Position numbers and translations under genes: made by a program. Shown here piece by piece: positions 1 to 8,857 of a stretch of DNA of 64,000 nt (within the stretch, counting starts at the first letter, position 1; every line of letters starts with the position of its first letter). The stretch covers positions 518,238 to 582,237 of the forward strand of contig NZ_MAEJ01000001.1 of assembly GCF_009933175.1 (NCBI RefSeq), read 5' to 3'. The stretch is from Candidatus Enterococcus huntleyi. GTDB taxonomy: Bacteria > Bacillota > Bacilli > Lactobacillales > Enterococcaceae. The notes beneath the pieces are model-generated. The model was not told where the DNA came from. It saw nothing but the letters and a program-made list of their open reading frames with translations, and ran no database searches.

Positions 1-375
1 ATTTTCCCAGTAGGCGAAAAAAATGAAGCTTATGCGCAATATTTTATTGGTCAAAGCTATTTACAAACGTTGATTGCGGATCCCGAGATTAATGTGGGTG
101 TGGGTAATGTGACATTTGAACCAGGTTGTCGAAATAATTGGCATATTCATCACGATGGATTTCAATTATTACTTGTGACAGGTGGCGAAGGCTGGTATCA
201 AGAAGAAGGAAAAGTAGCTCAACATTTAAAAGCTGGCGATGTAATCGTAACGCATGATGGCGTGAAACATTGGCATGGCGCGGCTAAAGATAGCTGGTTC
301 GAACATATCGCTATTACTGCAGGAACACCAGAATGGCTCGAACCTGTTTCTGATGAAGAATATAATCAACTATAA
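1..375 (+). CDS. Cupin domain protein (5' end outside window)
   Basis: The frame is open from the first base, so the start codon lies to the left of the window; the TTG at 70 is an internal codon. The visible 124 residues form a single cupin barrel. The first cupin motif is seen as HIHHDGFQLLLVTGGEGWY, with its metal-type histidines and glutamate, and the second as GDVIVTHDGVKHWHGA. Such small cupins often bind a metal and are annotated only as cupin proteins. A carboxymuconolactone-decarboxylase-like gene follows after about 65 bp in the same direction, a common pairing that suggests one transcript and a shared redox or aromatic or carbonyl-related role, which is inference. The substrate cannot be told from sequence. 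Confidence 0.85.
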   Translation: MFPVGEKNEAYAQYFIGQSYLQTLIADPEINVGVGNVTFEPGCRNNWHIHHDGFQLLLVTGGEGWYQEEGKVAQHLKAGDVIVTHDGVKHWHGAAKDSWFEHIAITAGTPEWLEPVSDEEYNQL

Positions 376-440
376 ACGAGAATGTGCCAGAAGTGGTTAG
401 CTTATTAAAATATGAGGAAAAAGTATAGGAGGAAGAAATA

Positions 441-755
441 ATGGAAAAACAAACAGCAGGAAGAGATAATTTAGGTGAATTCGCACCACAATTTGCAGCG
501 TTGAATGATGATGTGTTATTTGGTGAAGTCTGGGCTAGAGAGGAACAGCTGTCTGCCCATGATCGTAGCTTGATTACTTGTTCAAGTTTATTAACGCAAG
601 GGGCACCTCAATTAGAAGCGCATATGAATATCGCCAAAAAGAATGGCGTGACCAAAGAAGAAATGGTGGAATTGATTACACATCTAGCATTCTACACAGG
701 CTGGCCTAAAGCCTGGACCGCGTTTAATTTGGCAAAAGAAATCTTTGGGGACTAA
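441..755 (+). CDS. Carboxymuconolactone decarboxylase (CMD/AhpD-like) family protein
   Basis: A 104-residue all-helical protein with the CMD signature: an LSAHDRSLITCSSLLTQG segment followed by LEAHMNIAKKNGVTKEE and a GWPKAW tail. An AGGAGG ribosome binding site at 427-432 lies 8 bp before the ATG. AhpD-type members use a CxxC redox pair; here only one cysteine is present in the equivalent place, so a disulfide-reductase role is unlikely and a decarboxylase-like or unknown role is more plausible. It follows the cupin gene and is closed by an intrinsic terminator, so the two probably form the end of one operon. Confidence 0.85.
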   Translation: MEKQTAGRDNLGEFAPQFAALNDDVLFGEVWAREEQLSAHDRSLITCSSLLTQGAPQLEAHMNIAKKNGVTKEEMVELITHLAFYTGWPKAWTAFNLAKEIFGD

Positions 756-788
756 CTAGTTATTTCAATAATGAGAATTAATAAGAGA

Positions 789-823
789 AACGTTCAGTGA
801 AAAATTGGCTGGGCGTTTTTTTT
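789..823 (+). terminator. Rho-independent terminator after CMD gene
   Basis: AACGTTCAG pairs with CTGGGCGTT (two G-U pairs) and is followed directly by eight T residues. It lies 33 bp after the CMD stop codon. Confidence 0.8.
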
Positions 824-828
824 GAAAC

Positions 829-867
829 AATAATCTCGTCGTGAATTATACTCACGACGAGATTATT
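829..867. terminator. Perfect 16-bp inverted repeat between convergent genes
   Basis: Sixteen bases at 829-844 are perfectly complementary to 852-867 with a 7-base loop. It lies 6 bp past the stop of the minus-strand M20 gene and just past the CMD terminator, so it probably ends the M20 transcript. There is no long T-run on the minus-strand side, so terminator function is likely but not certain. Confidence 0.65.
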
Positions 868-873
868 TCTCCA

Positions 874-2076
874 TTAAATTCCTTCAGTTAGATAGTACAA
901 AGTGGCAGCCGCCATTGATTTTGCTGCGATGAGTAGGCAGGCTTCATCAATATGAAATTTAGGGTTGTGGTGCGGATAAATAGGCGTACCTTCTTTATGC
1001 GCGCCGACAAAGAAAAAGCAGCTTGGGCGTTCTAACGCGTAGTAAGCAAAGTCTTCAGAAGGTGTTTGTGGACCTGAGTCAGAAATGCTTGTGACTTCGG
1101 GAATGTTTGCGTTAATCAAGGCTTTTTTGACCATTTCCGTGGTTTTGTCATCATTTAGACAAACTGGATAATCATTGAGATAAGTCAATTCATAGGTAAT
1201 CCCAAATGCTTCACAAATTCCTTTTAATAATTGTTTGAATTCTTTTTCAACGATAGGACGCAATTCTTCTCTCATAAAACGAACGTCGCCTTCTAATGTG
1301 ACCATTTCTTTGATGACATTTGCGGAGCCTTTGCCATCAAATGAACCAATCGTGACGGTTGCTGTATCGAAAGGATTGATCCGACGACTGACAATTGTTT
1401 GAACAGAAGAGACAAATTGAGCGGCTGCGACAATTGCATCGTTGGCTTCCTGTGGTGTTGAACCGTGACCACCTTTTCCGTGAAGCACGACTTTGAAGGT
1501 TGCGCGCCCAGTGTGGACGGGTCCTTTATGGTAATAAACATTGCCGGTATCCATGGTGCTCATGACATGAATCCCAAGGACATGGTCAATTCCTTCAAGA
1601 CAGCCACCCTCGATCATTGTTTTTGAACCGCCTGGAGGAACTTCTTCGGCTGGTTGGTGGAGTATGCGAACAGTGCCGGTTAATTCATCTTTTAATTCGA
1701 TCAGTGATTCAGCTAAAATCATCATGTAGGCGGTGTGGCCATCGTGACCGCAAGCATGCATAACTCCAGGATTTTTTGATGCGAAAGGTAAATCTGTTTC
1801 TTCTTGAATGGGTAGCGCATCAAAGTCAGCTCGAATAGCTAAATGAGGACCAGGTTTACCACCGATAATGTCGACAGTCAAACCATTACCTCCACCAATT
1901 TTGGTTTTGACCAGACAGTCTTTTCCTTTGTAAAACTCTTCAATATAGGCAGAAGTTTGCGTTTCGTGAAATGATAATTCCGGATTTTCATGGAGATGTC
2001 GGCGAATCTCGATCATTCTAGCCTCTTTTTCATTTAACTTGGTAAATAATTTCTCTTGTAAAGTATGATGCATCAT
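874..2076 (-). CDS. M20 family amidohydrolase / metallopeptidase
   Basis: A 400-residue zinc hydrolase of the M20 peptidase group (hippurate hydrolase, IAA-amino-acid hydrolase, N-acetyl-diaminopimelate deacetylase branch). Family motifs are visible: AIRADFDALPIQEE near residue 80, then HACGHDGHTAYM with the metal-binding cysteine and histidines near residues 107-113, HQPAEE near 140, GIHV, and PHHNPKFHID near the C-terminus. It would cleave an amide bond of an N-acyl amino acid in the cytoplasm; no signal peptide is present. The start is set by an AAGGAGG site 5 bp before the ATG, and a promoter lies 24 bp further upstream. It is monocistronic. The exact substrate cannot be predicted. Confidence 0.9.
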   Translation of the reverse strand: MMHHTLQEKLFTKLNEKEARMIEIRRHLHENPELSFHETQTSAYIEEFYKGKDCLVKTKIGGGNGLTVDIIGGKPGPHLAIRADFDALPIQEETDLPFASKNPGVMHACGHDGHTAYMMILAESLIELKDELTGTVRILHQPAEEVPPGGSKTMIEGGCLEGIDHVLGIHVMSTMDTGNVYYHKGPVHTGRATFKVVLHGKGGHGSTPQEANDAIVAAAQFVSSVQTIVSRRINPFDTATVTIGSFDGKGSANVIKEMVTLEGDVRFMREELRPIVEKEFKQLLKGICEAFGITYELTYLNDYPVCLNDDKTTEMVKKALINANIPEVTSISDSGPQTPSEDFAYYALERPSCFFFVGAHKEGTPIYPHHNPKFHIDEACLLIAAKSMAAATLYYLTEGI

Positions 2077-2099
2077 GCATTCCTCCTTCTTTATTTAAT

Positions 2100-2127
2100 A
2101 TTCTATGCCTATTTTGATAACTTGCAA
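2100..2127 (-). promoter_or_regulatory. Sigma-A type promoter for the M20 gene
   Basis: On the minus strand, TTGCAA (2122-2127) and TAGAAT (2100-2105) are separated by 16 bp, just upstream of the M20 ribosome binding site. Confidence 0.55.
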
Positions 2128-2680
2128 TACATTAGTTTTCTAAAATGTAGAGATAGTTTTTTTATTTTAATAAGAACGGAAAATATTGTTCATCAAAACA
2201 AGTATAGTTTTCTCTGAACATGCTAAAATAAAATGACAGTGACAGACAAGCAACAGATAAGTGGCTAGAAAAATAATATAGAAGAACATCAGCTAGAGGA
2301 ATCTTGGAAATAAAGCTGTCGAATGTTATTTTTTTCATTTTTACAAACGGCTACTAGTTTGTTATGATTGTTAAGGTAACCTAGTAAATTGAAAAAGTGG
2401 GTACGCGCCGTAGAATATGTCTCGGCAAGTGCATTGCTAAGTATAATGACGGAATGGTGATGGGGATTGAAAACAAAGCGCATTCGCTAGTAGTACGTTT
2501 AAACCCTCGCATATTAGGTAGGAAAATTTAGCATAAAGTAAGCGCTACATGGCAAAATACGGTCTTTTCTATGGTAAACTAAAGAGGATAAGTAGCGAGA
2601 AATATAATAACAAAGATACATAATGAGCATTCTAGTTAAATAAAAATTTTGTTTGTGACTAAATAACGAAGGAGAAGCAC
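2128..2680. other. Intergenic region between divergent genes, no gene supported
   Basis: About 550 bp, AT-rich, with no convincing gene. A 64-codon minus-strand frame (2289-2483) has no recognisable domain and no ribosome binding site. A good GAAGGAG site just before 2681 belongs to the next gene. No strong terminator or repeat was noticed. Confidence 0.5.
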
Positions 2681-3931
2681 ATGACAGATAAACAGACGGG
2701 ACCAGAGGAGCAATATGGGCTAGATAATGAGCGAGAGAGCGTCGAAGATCAGATTAATCAATGGCGTAGTCAATCGGATGTAAAAGAAACGAATGAAGTA
2801 ACTAGTGGAGTGAGCGTTGAAGAAGCGGAAAATGACGCGAACGATGATGCAGTAGTGAAAGAGCAGAAAGGCGAAGCAACTGTTGAGCAGGCTGAGGCTG
2901 AAGCACTAGCTGGCGCGGGCAAAGAATCCGTCGCTCAATCGGAAAATCAAGTGAGTGAACCTACCGAAAAACCAGATGCGACTGACGCGAATGAACAGGG
3001 ACAAGACAGCGAAATCACCACTGATGCAGTGGACGAATTACTCAAAGATTCGTTAGGAAACGAAGAATTTGTGCGAGAAACAACGGGCATTAATTATCGT
3101 TCAGATACCCGAGGTCGACATTGGGAAGAGCCTGATGTTCAGCCGACAGCTGAAGAATTAAATCGACCAATTTATGGAGCGAGTGGCGGTGGCTACGATG
3201 ACTATGAGAGAAATTATCGCGCCGGGGAAATCCCAGTAGAAATTCGTGGCTGGAACTGGGGGGCGTTTGCCTTTAACATTTTTTGGGGAATTGGGAACAA
3301 AACCTATCTACCTTTGCTATGTCTGATTCCGGTATTTAATATTATTTGGATATTCGTTTGTGGGTTTAAAGGAAATGAATGGGCTTGGCAAAGTGGTAAT
3401 TATCGTTCAGTCGAAGAGTTTAAAAAAGTCCAAAAAAGCTGGAATATTGCCGGGCTTGCACAATTTATTTTGGGTGTAGTAATGGTTTTATTCGCAGCGA
3501 TTACGATTCCATTATTCATTGGATTTACTTCCGTGTTCTTTGATCGTTTTCAAGCAGAATGGTCAAGTGGCTATAACTATTCAGGTCAGTATTACGATGA
3601 GTATTATGATGAATATGGCTATGGTAATATCAAAATTGAAGACATTGGCAAATGGACAAATGAGATTTTTGATAGTATTGAGCTGGCTGAATTGGAATAC
3701 GATCTTAAAACCGATGAAGATGTCTATAAGAATGGGACGAGCTATGAAGAGCTTGTAAAAGTTGTTGGCGAACCAACCTCTACTTACAATCTTGGTGATA
3801 GCATGGAGGCGAGTTGGGATACAACAACTAATGAAGCAGAGCATGGCTATGATGAGTACGGCTATGTTTTAGTGGAGTATGATAAAGCGTCGGGTTTAAT
3901 TACAACTAAATCGTTCTCAGGTGAGGAATAA
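2681..3931 (+). CDS. Acidic-tailed membrane protein with C-terminal SmpA/OmlA-like fold
   Basis: A 416-residue protein with three parts. Residues 1 to about 185 are a very acidic, low-complexity cytoplasmic region rich in Glu, Asp and Ala. Residues about 188-285 hold the conserved block GWNWGAFAFNIFWGIGNK followed by a membrane segment, GFKGNEWAWQSGNYRSVEEF, and a second membrane segment; this block occurs in many uncharacterised Lactobacillales proteins. The last about 85 residues (EELVKVVGEPTSTYN onward, ending in a predicted beta strand pair) resemble the small SmpA/OmlA or DUF3862 fold, probably outside the cell. A GAAGGAG site precedes the ATG. It is monocistronic with its own terminator. 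Function is not known; an envelope-associated role is inference. Confidence 0.8.
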   Translation: MTDKQTGPEEQYGLDNERESVEDQINQWRSQSDVKETNEVTSGVSVEEAENDANDDAVVKEQKGEATVEQAEAEALAGAGKESVAQSENQVSEPTEKPDATDANEQGQDSEITTDAVDELLKDSLGNEEFVRETTGINYRSDTRGRHWEEPDVQPTAEELNRPIYGASGGGYDDYERNYRAGEIPVEIRGWNWGAFAFNIFWGIGNKTYLPLLCLIPVFNIIWIFVCGFKGNEWAWQSGNYRSVEEFKKVQKSWNIAGLAQFILGVVMVLFAAITIPLFIGFTSVFFDRFQAEWSSGYNYSGQYYDEYYDEYGYGNIKIEDIGKWTNEIFDSIELAELEYDLKTDEDVYKNGTSYEELVKVVGEPTSTYNLGDSMEASWDTTTNEAEHGYDEYGYVLVEYDKASGLITTKSFSGEE

Positions 3932-3946
3932 GAATTAATAGAAGTA

Positions 3947-3985
3947 GGCACGCGCATTCGATTGAAATGGCGCGTGTCTTTTTTT
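3947..3985 (+). terminator. Rho-independent terminator
   Basis: GCACGCGC (3948-3955) pairs with GCGCGTGT (3970-3977), followed by a seven-T run. It lies 16 bp after the stop codon of the acidic membrane protein. Confidence 0.85.
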
Positions 3986-4133
3986 CTATTCTCTGAATAA
4001 AGCGTAGTGCTTATTCAAAAAAGTTGGGAATAGGACATGATTATCTGTATTTTTGATCTAAAATAGGAATAAAAATAAAACGTCAAGATAGAACGAAAAG
4101 CCTAATAAATTGGGATTAATCATGTTTTATTTA

Positions 4134-4153
4134 CACTTAACGAGCGTTAAGTG
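4134..4153. promoter_or_regulatory. 20-bp perfect palindrome, possible operator
   Basis: CACTTAACG and CGTTAAGTG flank a 2-base centre. It ends 29 bp upstream of the -35 box of the riboswitch-kup promoter. The symmetry fits a dimeric repressor site. A T-run starts 7 bp after it, so a terminator role cannot be fully ruled out. Confidence 0.45.
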
Positions 4154-4182
4154 AGAGAGTTTTTTTCTTTGATGGAAATTAT

Positions 4183-4211
4183 TTGACACGGACCTATTTA
4201 AAGACCATAAT
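4183..4211 (+). promoter_or_regulatory. Sigma-A promoter of the riboswitch-kup transcript
   Basis: A perfect TTGACA at 4183-4188, a 17-bp spacer and CATAAT at 4206-4211. The predicted start, about 4218, is just before the aptamer. Confidence 0.8.
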
Positions 4212-4221
4212 GATGTACATA

Positions 4222-4310
4222 TTTAGGGGAGTAGCACATAGTTAGCTATGATTTTAGGTCAACAGCAAGTGAAAAATTCACTGGTCTAAAATTTCCATTG
4301 CAAGACCTAA
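4222..4310 (+). ncRNA. yybP-ykoY manganese riboswitch aptamer
   Basis: The conserved yybP-ykoY elements are present in order: TTTAGGGGAGTAGC at the 5' side, a central hairpin whose strands contain TTTTAGGTCAACAGC and GGTCTAAAA around an AAGTGA/TTCACT stem, and GCAAGACCTAA at the 3' side. The two conserved loops (GGGGAGUAGC and GCAAGACC) form the Mn2+ site in known members such as that of Lactococcus yybP. P1 is formed by TTAGG (4223-4227) with CCTAA (4306-4310). Its 3' strand is also the 5' arm of the following terminator, so ligand binding would favour read-through (an ON switch for Mn2+). Recognition is from remembered consensus; no covariance search was run. Confidence 0.85.
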
Positions 4311-4347
4311 GTGTCCGGTTGAAGAGCCGTCGCTTGGGTCTTTTTTT
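4302..4347 (+). terminator. Riboswitch expression platform terminator
   Basis: AAGACCTAAG (4302-4311) pairs with CTTGGGTCTT further on, with CCGG/CCG pairing nearer the loop, then seven T residues from 4341. The 5' arm shares CCTAA with the aptamer P1 stem, giving mutually exclusive folds. This controls entry into kup. Confidence 0.8.
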
Positions 4348-4482
4348 ATACAGGAAGAAAGCTTAGACAAGCGGCAGCTAGATCAGTTGTTTTTTTCAAA
4401 AGAGAGTGACTAGAAATAGTCCATAAAAACCATCTTACATAGAAAAATATTCGTGTGTAAGGTGATGAGGAGGATAAGGAAA

Positions 4483-6504
4483 GTGTCAGAGCAAAAGAAA
4501 CATACAGTAACAAAACTTTCAGCTGCGGGTGTCATGGTAGCGATGGGGGTAGTATATGGGGATATCGGAACTAGCCCACTGTATGTGATGAAGGCAATTG
4601 TCGGAGATAACGGGGGAATGAAAAGTCTGAACCCTGATTTCGTGATAGGAGCAGTATCTTTAATTTTTTGGACACTGACGTTGTTAACAACGATCAAATA
4701 TGTCCTGATTGCGCTCAATGCGGATAACCATGGAGAAGGGGGCATATTTTCTCTTTACACGTTGGTTCGTAAAGGAAGTAAATACCTGATTGTTCCGGCT
4801 ATGATTGGTGGCGCAGCTTTGTTAGCGGATGGGGTTCTAACGCCTGCGGTGACCGTCACAACGGCGATTGAAGGCTTGCGAGGGATTCCGTTATTTTATG
4901 ATCAATTTGGTAATGACCAACAAATCATTGTAGTGATTACCTTAGTGATTATTTTGGGGCTCTTCTCTGTGCAACGCTTTGGTACGGAAATAGTTGGTAA
5001 AGCTTTTGGACCGATTATGTTTTTGTGGTTCACCTTTTTGGGTGTGATGGGAATTATCAATTTTAGTCAAGATTTATCAGTGATTCGGGCCTTAAATCCT
5101 TATTATGCTGTTCAATTATTACTCAGTCCAGATAACAAATTAGGCCTATTCATCTTAGGCAATATCTTTTTGGCAACAACTGGTGCTGAGGCGTTGTATT
5201 CTGATTTAGGTCATGTCGGCAAGCAAAATATTCGTATGAGTTGGCCGTATATCAAAGTCTGTCTGGTCTTAAATTATTTCGGTCAAGCGGCGTGGTTGTT
5301 AAATGTTTACAAGACGCCAGAAGCGCAAGCCATCGAAAACTTGAATCCGTTCTTTCAAATGATGCCTAAGGGTCTGATGATGGTTGGGGTAGGCTTTGCT
5401 ACAATTGCTGCGGTAATTGCTTCTCAAGCTTTGATTTCTGGTTCATTTACTCTTGTTTCAGAAGCGATTAAGCTAAAATTATTGCCACGTTTGAAGATTA
5501 TTTATCCAGGGAATAGCATTGGTCAGATGTACATTCCAGCGGTCAATCTTATTTTATGGTTGGCGTGTTCGTTGATTGTGATTACCTTTAGAACATCGAC
5601 ACATATGGAGGCTGCTTATGGTCTCTCGATTACGGTGACTATGCTGATGACGACTACGCTGTTGTATTTCTATTTGATTCAAAAAGGGACTTCACACTTA
5701 TTTGCTCATTTGATTACGTTATTCTTTGGTGTCGTAGAAATTATCTTCTTTGTCTCAAGTGTCGTGAAATTTTTCCACGGTGGGTTTGTTGCTGTTGGAA
5801 TCGCGCTGGTAATTTTGGCGGTTATGACTATTTGGGAACGGGGCAATATTATTCAAGAGAATGCTGCGGATGAAGTTTGTTTCTCAGAGTATATTCCGCA
5901 AATTGATTTACTTCGGAAGGATTCTCGGGTTCCAATGTATCAGACAAACGTAGTCTTTATGGTTCCAAATTTGGATAATGATCGAATTGGTAAACAGTTT
6001 ATGTATTCAATTTTAGATAAACGGCCGAAGCGCGCGATGGTCTATTGGTTTGTCAATGTTGAGGTAACCGATGAACCTTTCACACAAGAATATGAAATCG
6101 ATATGATGGAGACTGATTTTATTGTACAAGTGAAGTTATTCTTAGGCTTTAGAATTCGCCAAGATGTGAACGTGTATATCCGTCAGGTTATCCATGATTT
6201 AATGAAGAGTGGTCGATTAGCCAAACAACCGCAAAGTTATACAATTACACCTGGACGTGAAGTCGGGGATTTCCAATTCATTTTGATTAAAGAAGAATTG
6301 TCGAATGTGACGACTCTTAATCGTTGGGATCGTCAAATAATGCAAGCCAAATTAGCGATTAAACGTCACGCAACCAGCCCAGAGAATTGGTTTGGTTTGG
6401 AATATAGTGATGTGAAATACGAAACCATCCCATTAATTATTGGGGAAACGAGAAAGACTTGGCTCAAGGAACGCAGCCAATCTTTTAGTGAATCTAACGA
6501 GTAA
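4483..6504 (+). CDS. kup: Kup-type potassium uptake transporter
   Basis: A 673-residue integral membrane protein of the KUP/HAK/KT family, which imports K+ with protons. The family start GVVYGDIGTSPLYV is clear near residue 20, followed by about 12 membrane segments (residues ~10-430) and a cytoplasmic C-terminal domain. The frame opens earlier, but the AGGAGG at 4469-4474 lies inside that extension, so the GTG at 4483 is the likely start. It stands alone between two terminators. Its leader carries a yybP-ykoY Mn2+ riboswitch, an unusual arrangement since this riboswitch normally precedes Mn exporters, P-type ATPases or TerC proteins. Other lactic acid bacteria control Kup by c-di-AMP at protein level, which is background knowledge and not visible here. 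Confidence 0.93.
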   Translation: MSEQKKHTVTKLSAAGVMVAMGVVYGDIGTSPLYVMKAIVGDNGGMKSLNPDFVIGAVSLIFWTLTLLTTIKYVLIALNADNHGEGGIFSLYTLVRKGSKYLIVPAMIGGAALLADGVLTPAVTVTTAIEGLRGIPLFYDQFGNDQQIIVVITLVIILGLFSVQRFGTEIVGKAFGPIMFLWFTFLGVMGIINFSQDLSVIRALNPYYAVQLLLSPDNKLGLFILGNIFLATTGAEALYSDLGHVGKQNIRMSWPYIKVCLVLNYFGQAAWLLNVYKTPEAQAIENLNPFFQMMPKGLMMVGVGFATIAAVIASQALISGSFTLVSEAIKLKLLPRLKIIYPGNSIGQMYIPAVNLILWLACSLIVITFRTSTHMEAAYGLSITVTMLMTTTLLYFYLIQKGTSHLFAHLITLFFGVVEIIFFVSSVVKFFHGGFVAVGIALVILAVMTIWERGNIIQENAADEVCFSEYIPQIDLLRKDSRVPMYQTNVVFMVPNLDNDRIGKQFMYSILDKRPKRAMVYWFVNVEVTDEPFTQEYEIDMMETDFIVQVKLFLGFRIRQDVNVYIRQVIHDLMKSGRLAKQPQSYTITPGREVGDFQFILIKEELSNVTTLNRWDRQIMQAKLAIKRHATSPENWFGLEYSDVKYETIPLIIGETRKTWLKERSQSFSESNE

Positions 6505-6527
6505 TTGTTCTATGTACTAACAGGTAA

Positions 6528-6574
6528 CGGCCTAGTGAAGGGCACCTATTCAGGTGTTCCGCTAGGTCGTTTTT
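6528..6574 (+). terminator. Rho-independent terminator after kup
   Basis: CGGCCTAG (6528-6535) pairs with CTAGGTCG (6562-6569) around an inner CACCT/AGGTG stem, followed by five T residues. Confidence 0.85.
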
Positions 6575-6785
6575 GTCGTGTTAAGTTCTTCCCTGTGTAT
6601 TAGCTGACAAGTAAGCATCGAAAGTTGCTTGCTTGGACGATTTAGTTGAGTAGAGTAGCTGGATTCGTATTATTTTTTGGGAGGAAAGGGTCTGGCAAGC
6701 CTATTATTGTAGAAGGAATGGTTTTCAGTGGGGATTTTGTGAGAAGAACAGTATAATGAGGGGGAAGAAAAAGGAGCGTTAGGCT

Positions 6786-8093
6786 ATGTGGATAAATTTT
6801 TTGATACTAATTTTGATGATTGCCATTACGGCATTGTTTGTTGCAAGTGAATTCGCCTTAGTGAAGGTTCGTGCTTCACGATTGGAGCAGCTAAAAAATG
6901 AGGGCGTGAAGAATGCGGCGCTGGCGTTACAGGTGACGCATCATTTGGACGCTTACCTTTCGGCGAGTCAATTAGGGATTACTTTAACGGGGTTAATTAT
7001 TGGTTGGGTCGGTGAGGGCTCAGTTGCGGCAGTTTTGGAACCACTCTTGGGTGGGCTACCGCTTAGTGAAGCAATTGTAAAAACCATCTCAGTGGCTCTA
7101 GGCTTCATCATCGTCACTTATGTCGATGTGGTAGTGGGAGAATTATTACCGAAAAGTTATAGTATCGTCTATACTGAAAAAGTCGTATTAGCTATCGTGC
7201 GCCCACTGCATTACTTTTATAAAGCGATGTTCCCATTTATCTGGCTCTTGAATCATTCAGCCGCTGGGTTAGGTAAGCTTTTAGGGGTCAAATTAGCAAC
7301 AGAAGGCGAAGAGACCTTGAGCCAAGAAGAATTGACCCTTGTGGCTATGAATTCATACCAAAAGGGTGAGCTTACTAAAGAGGAGTACTATTATTTAGAA
7401 AATGTTTTTGAGTTTGATGATACTTTAGCCAAAGATATCCAAATTGATCGAACCTCGATGGCTGTTTTTGAAGCCACAGATACGGTGCAAGAAGCAATCA
7501 AAGCCTCGTTAGAGCAAGGACACACGCGATATCCAGTGGTTAAAGGATCGAAGGATCTAGTGTTAGGTTATGTCACGTTACCTAATTTGATTCGACAGTC
7601 CTATATAAATGATCAATTAATCGTGGGTGATTTAGTGGAAGATGTCATCGTAATTGCTGAGAATATGCCGATTAAGACCGTTCTCACGCTAATGCGTAAA
7701 GAGCGCAAACACTTGGCGATTGTCAAGGATGAGTACGGCGGGACCAGTGGCTTAGTGACCATCGAAGATATTCTTGAAGAATTAGTGGGGGATATTCGGG
7801 ATGAAACGGATGTCGATCGTTCCCTGATTGTCAAAGAAACGGATGGCAGCTATATCGTTTCTGGTAAGATAACTTTGGATGACTTCCAACGCTATTTTCA
7901 CCAGTCGCTAGCGGAATTCGAAGCCACTCAATTTACGACATTGGCTGGCTACATGCTTGATGTTGACCACACGCTCACTTCTGGAAGTCAATTGACAGTC
8001 GGGCCATTTGATTTTACTGTGTTAGATTATGAGCCTGCGCACATTAATTTTTTCAAAGTTAAAATTAAAGAGGATGCTCCTACGCAAAAGTGA
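6786..8093 (+). CDS. CorC/HlyC-type CNNM transmembrane protein with CBS pair
   Basis: A 435-residue protein with the usual order of this family: a CNNM/DUF21 membrane domain (residues 1 to ~190, four hydrophobic stretches), a CBS domain pair (about 205-335, including [12 protein letters not shown] and [22 protein letters not shown]) and a C-terminal CorC_HlyC domain (about 350-430). Related proteins act in Mg2+ or Co2+ efflux or Na+/Mg2+ exchange, with the CBS pair binding adenosine nucleotides. The hemolysin name is historical. It is a single gene, ATG start after a GGAGCG site, and is followed by a terminator shared with the convergent GNAT gene. Confidence 0.9.
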   Translation: MWINFLILILMIAITALFVASEFALVKVRASRLEQLKNEGVKNAALALQVTHHLDAYLSASQLGITLTGLIIGWVGEGSVAAVLEPLLGGLPLSEAIVKTISVALGFIIVTYVDVVVGELLPKSYSIVYTEKVVLAIVRPLHYFYKAMFPFIWLLNHSAAGLGKLLGVKLATEGEETLSQEELTLVAMNSYQKGELTKEEYYYLENVFEFDDTLAKDIQIDRTSMAVFEATDTVQEAIKASLEQGHTRYPVVKGSKDLVLGYVTLPNLIRQSYINDQLIVGDLVEDVIVIAENMPIKTVLTLMRKERKHLAIVKDEYGGTSGLVTIEDILEELVGDIRDETDVDRSLIVKETDGSYIVSGKITLDDFQRYFHQSLAEFEATQFTTLAGYMLDVDHTLTSGSQLTVGPFDFTVLDYEPAHINFFKVKIKEDAPTQK

Positions 8094-8182
8094 GACTGGT
8101 ATACAATCAGGCCGGTAAATTATTTGTTAAATAGAAAAGTTAGACAGAAAAACTTGATTAGAGCATTAATAAAAAAAGAACT

Positions 8183-8246
8183 AAAAAAATCCCCCTAGAG
8201 CGTTCGCAAGAGAAGCGAATGAGGACGCTCTAAGAGGGATTTTTTC
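8183..8246. terminator. Bidirectional terminator between convergent genes
   Basis: A long inverted repeat: an AAAAAAATCCCCCT-type left arm with AGAGCG pairs with CGCTCT and AGAGGGATTTTTT on the right. A-run on one side and T-run on the other allow termination in both directions. Confidence 0.85.
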
Positions 8247-8251
8247 GGTTT

Positions 8252-8857
8252 TTATACATCTGTTTCTTTGGGTGCACGCTTTTCTTTTTTGGGAAAGTGT
8301 TGTTCAAATGCTTCTAAATCTGCTGCTGTTACTGAAAATTCTGGTGCAAAAGAATAGGTTCCCAGATGACTAGAGCAGTAGCCAGGAATGATTTCATAGG
8401 CTAAAAAATAAGGAGCTTCCTCATCCAGCGGTAGCCCAGCAAGAGTCAGGCCGAAGCTTTTAGCTGGTTTGAAGCCAGAAGCTTGATAATAGTCAGGACT
8501 ACCAGTAATCAGAATCGCTTTAAAACCTAAACGACGAGCTTCTTCGATAGTCAATTGAATGAGCTTGCGCCCAATACCTTTCTTTTGATGAGCCGGATGA
8601 ACACTGAGTGGGCCAAAAGCAATCACGTCTTCCGATAACTTGTCGTCTCTATAGAGCTTAGTATAAGCAATATGCGCAATAATTTGCGAATCTTCACGAG
8701 CCAAATAGCTTAGCTCCTCAATAAAAGCAGGGGATTTTCTTAATTGATGGAGAATCAAATGTTCACTACAGCCAGGTTGATACACATTCCAAAAAGCTTC
8801 ACGCGTAAGCGTTTCGACTGCAAAATAGTCCTGAGAAGTTTCTAGCTGGAAGTTCAT
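8252..8857 (-). CDS. GNAT family N-acetyltransferase (YhbS-like)
   Basis: A 201-residue acetyltransferase. The acetyl-CoA binding motif A is visible as VHPAHQKKGIGRKLI near residues 85-100, followed by GFKAILITGSPDYYQASGF, typical of YhbS-like members. Its start overlaps the end of the upstream MATE gene by 4 bases (ATGA), showing translational coupling and one operon. With a drug/toxin exporter as partner, a role in modifying a small toxic compound is possible, but this is inference from context only. Confidence 0.9.
   Translation of the reverse strand: MNFQLETSQDYFAVETLTREAFWNVYQPGCSEHLILHQLRKSPAFIEELSYLAREDSQIIAHIAYTKLYRDDKLSEDVIAFGPLSVHPAHQKKGIGRKLIQLTIEEARRLGFKAILITGSPDYYQASGFKPAKSFGLTLAGLPLDEEAPYFLAYEIIPGYCSSHLGTYSFAPEFSVTAADLEAFEQHFPKKEKRAPKETDV

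Noticed and set aside
2289-2483. 64-codon minus-strand reading frame
   Set aside because: No ribosome binding site, no recognisable domain, and atypical composition; most likely chance.
4111-4170. Terminator at the 4134-4153 palindrome
   Set aside because: The T-run starts 7 bp after the stem and a clear terminator already ends the upstream gene at 3985; kept only as a possible operator.
6786-8093. Hemolysin
   Set aside because: The HlyC/CorC name is historical; CNNM plus CBS domains indicate a membrane ion-transport role, not a toxin.
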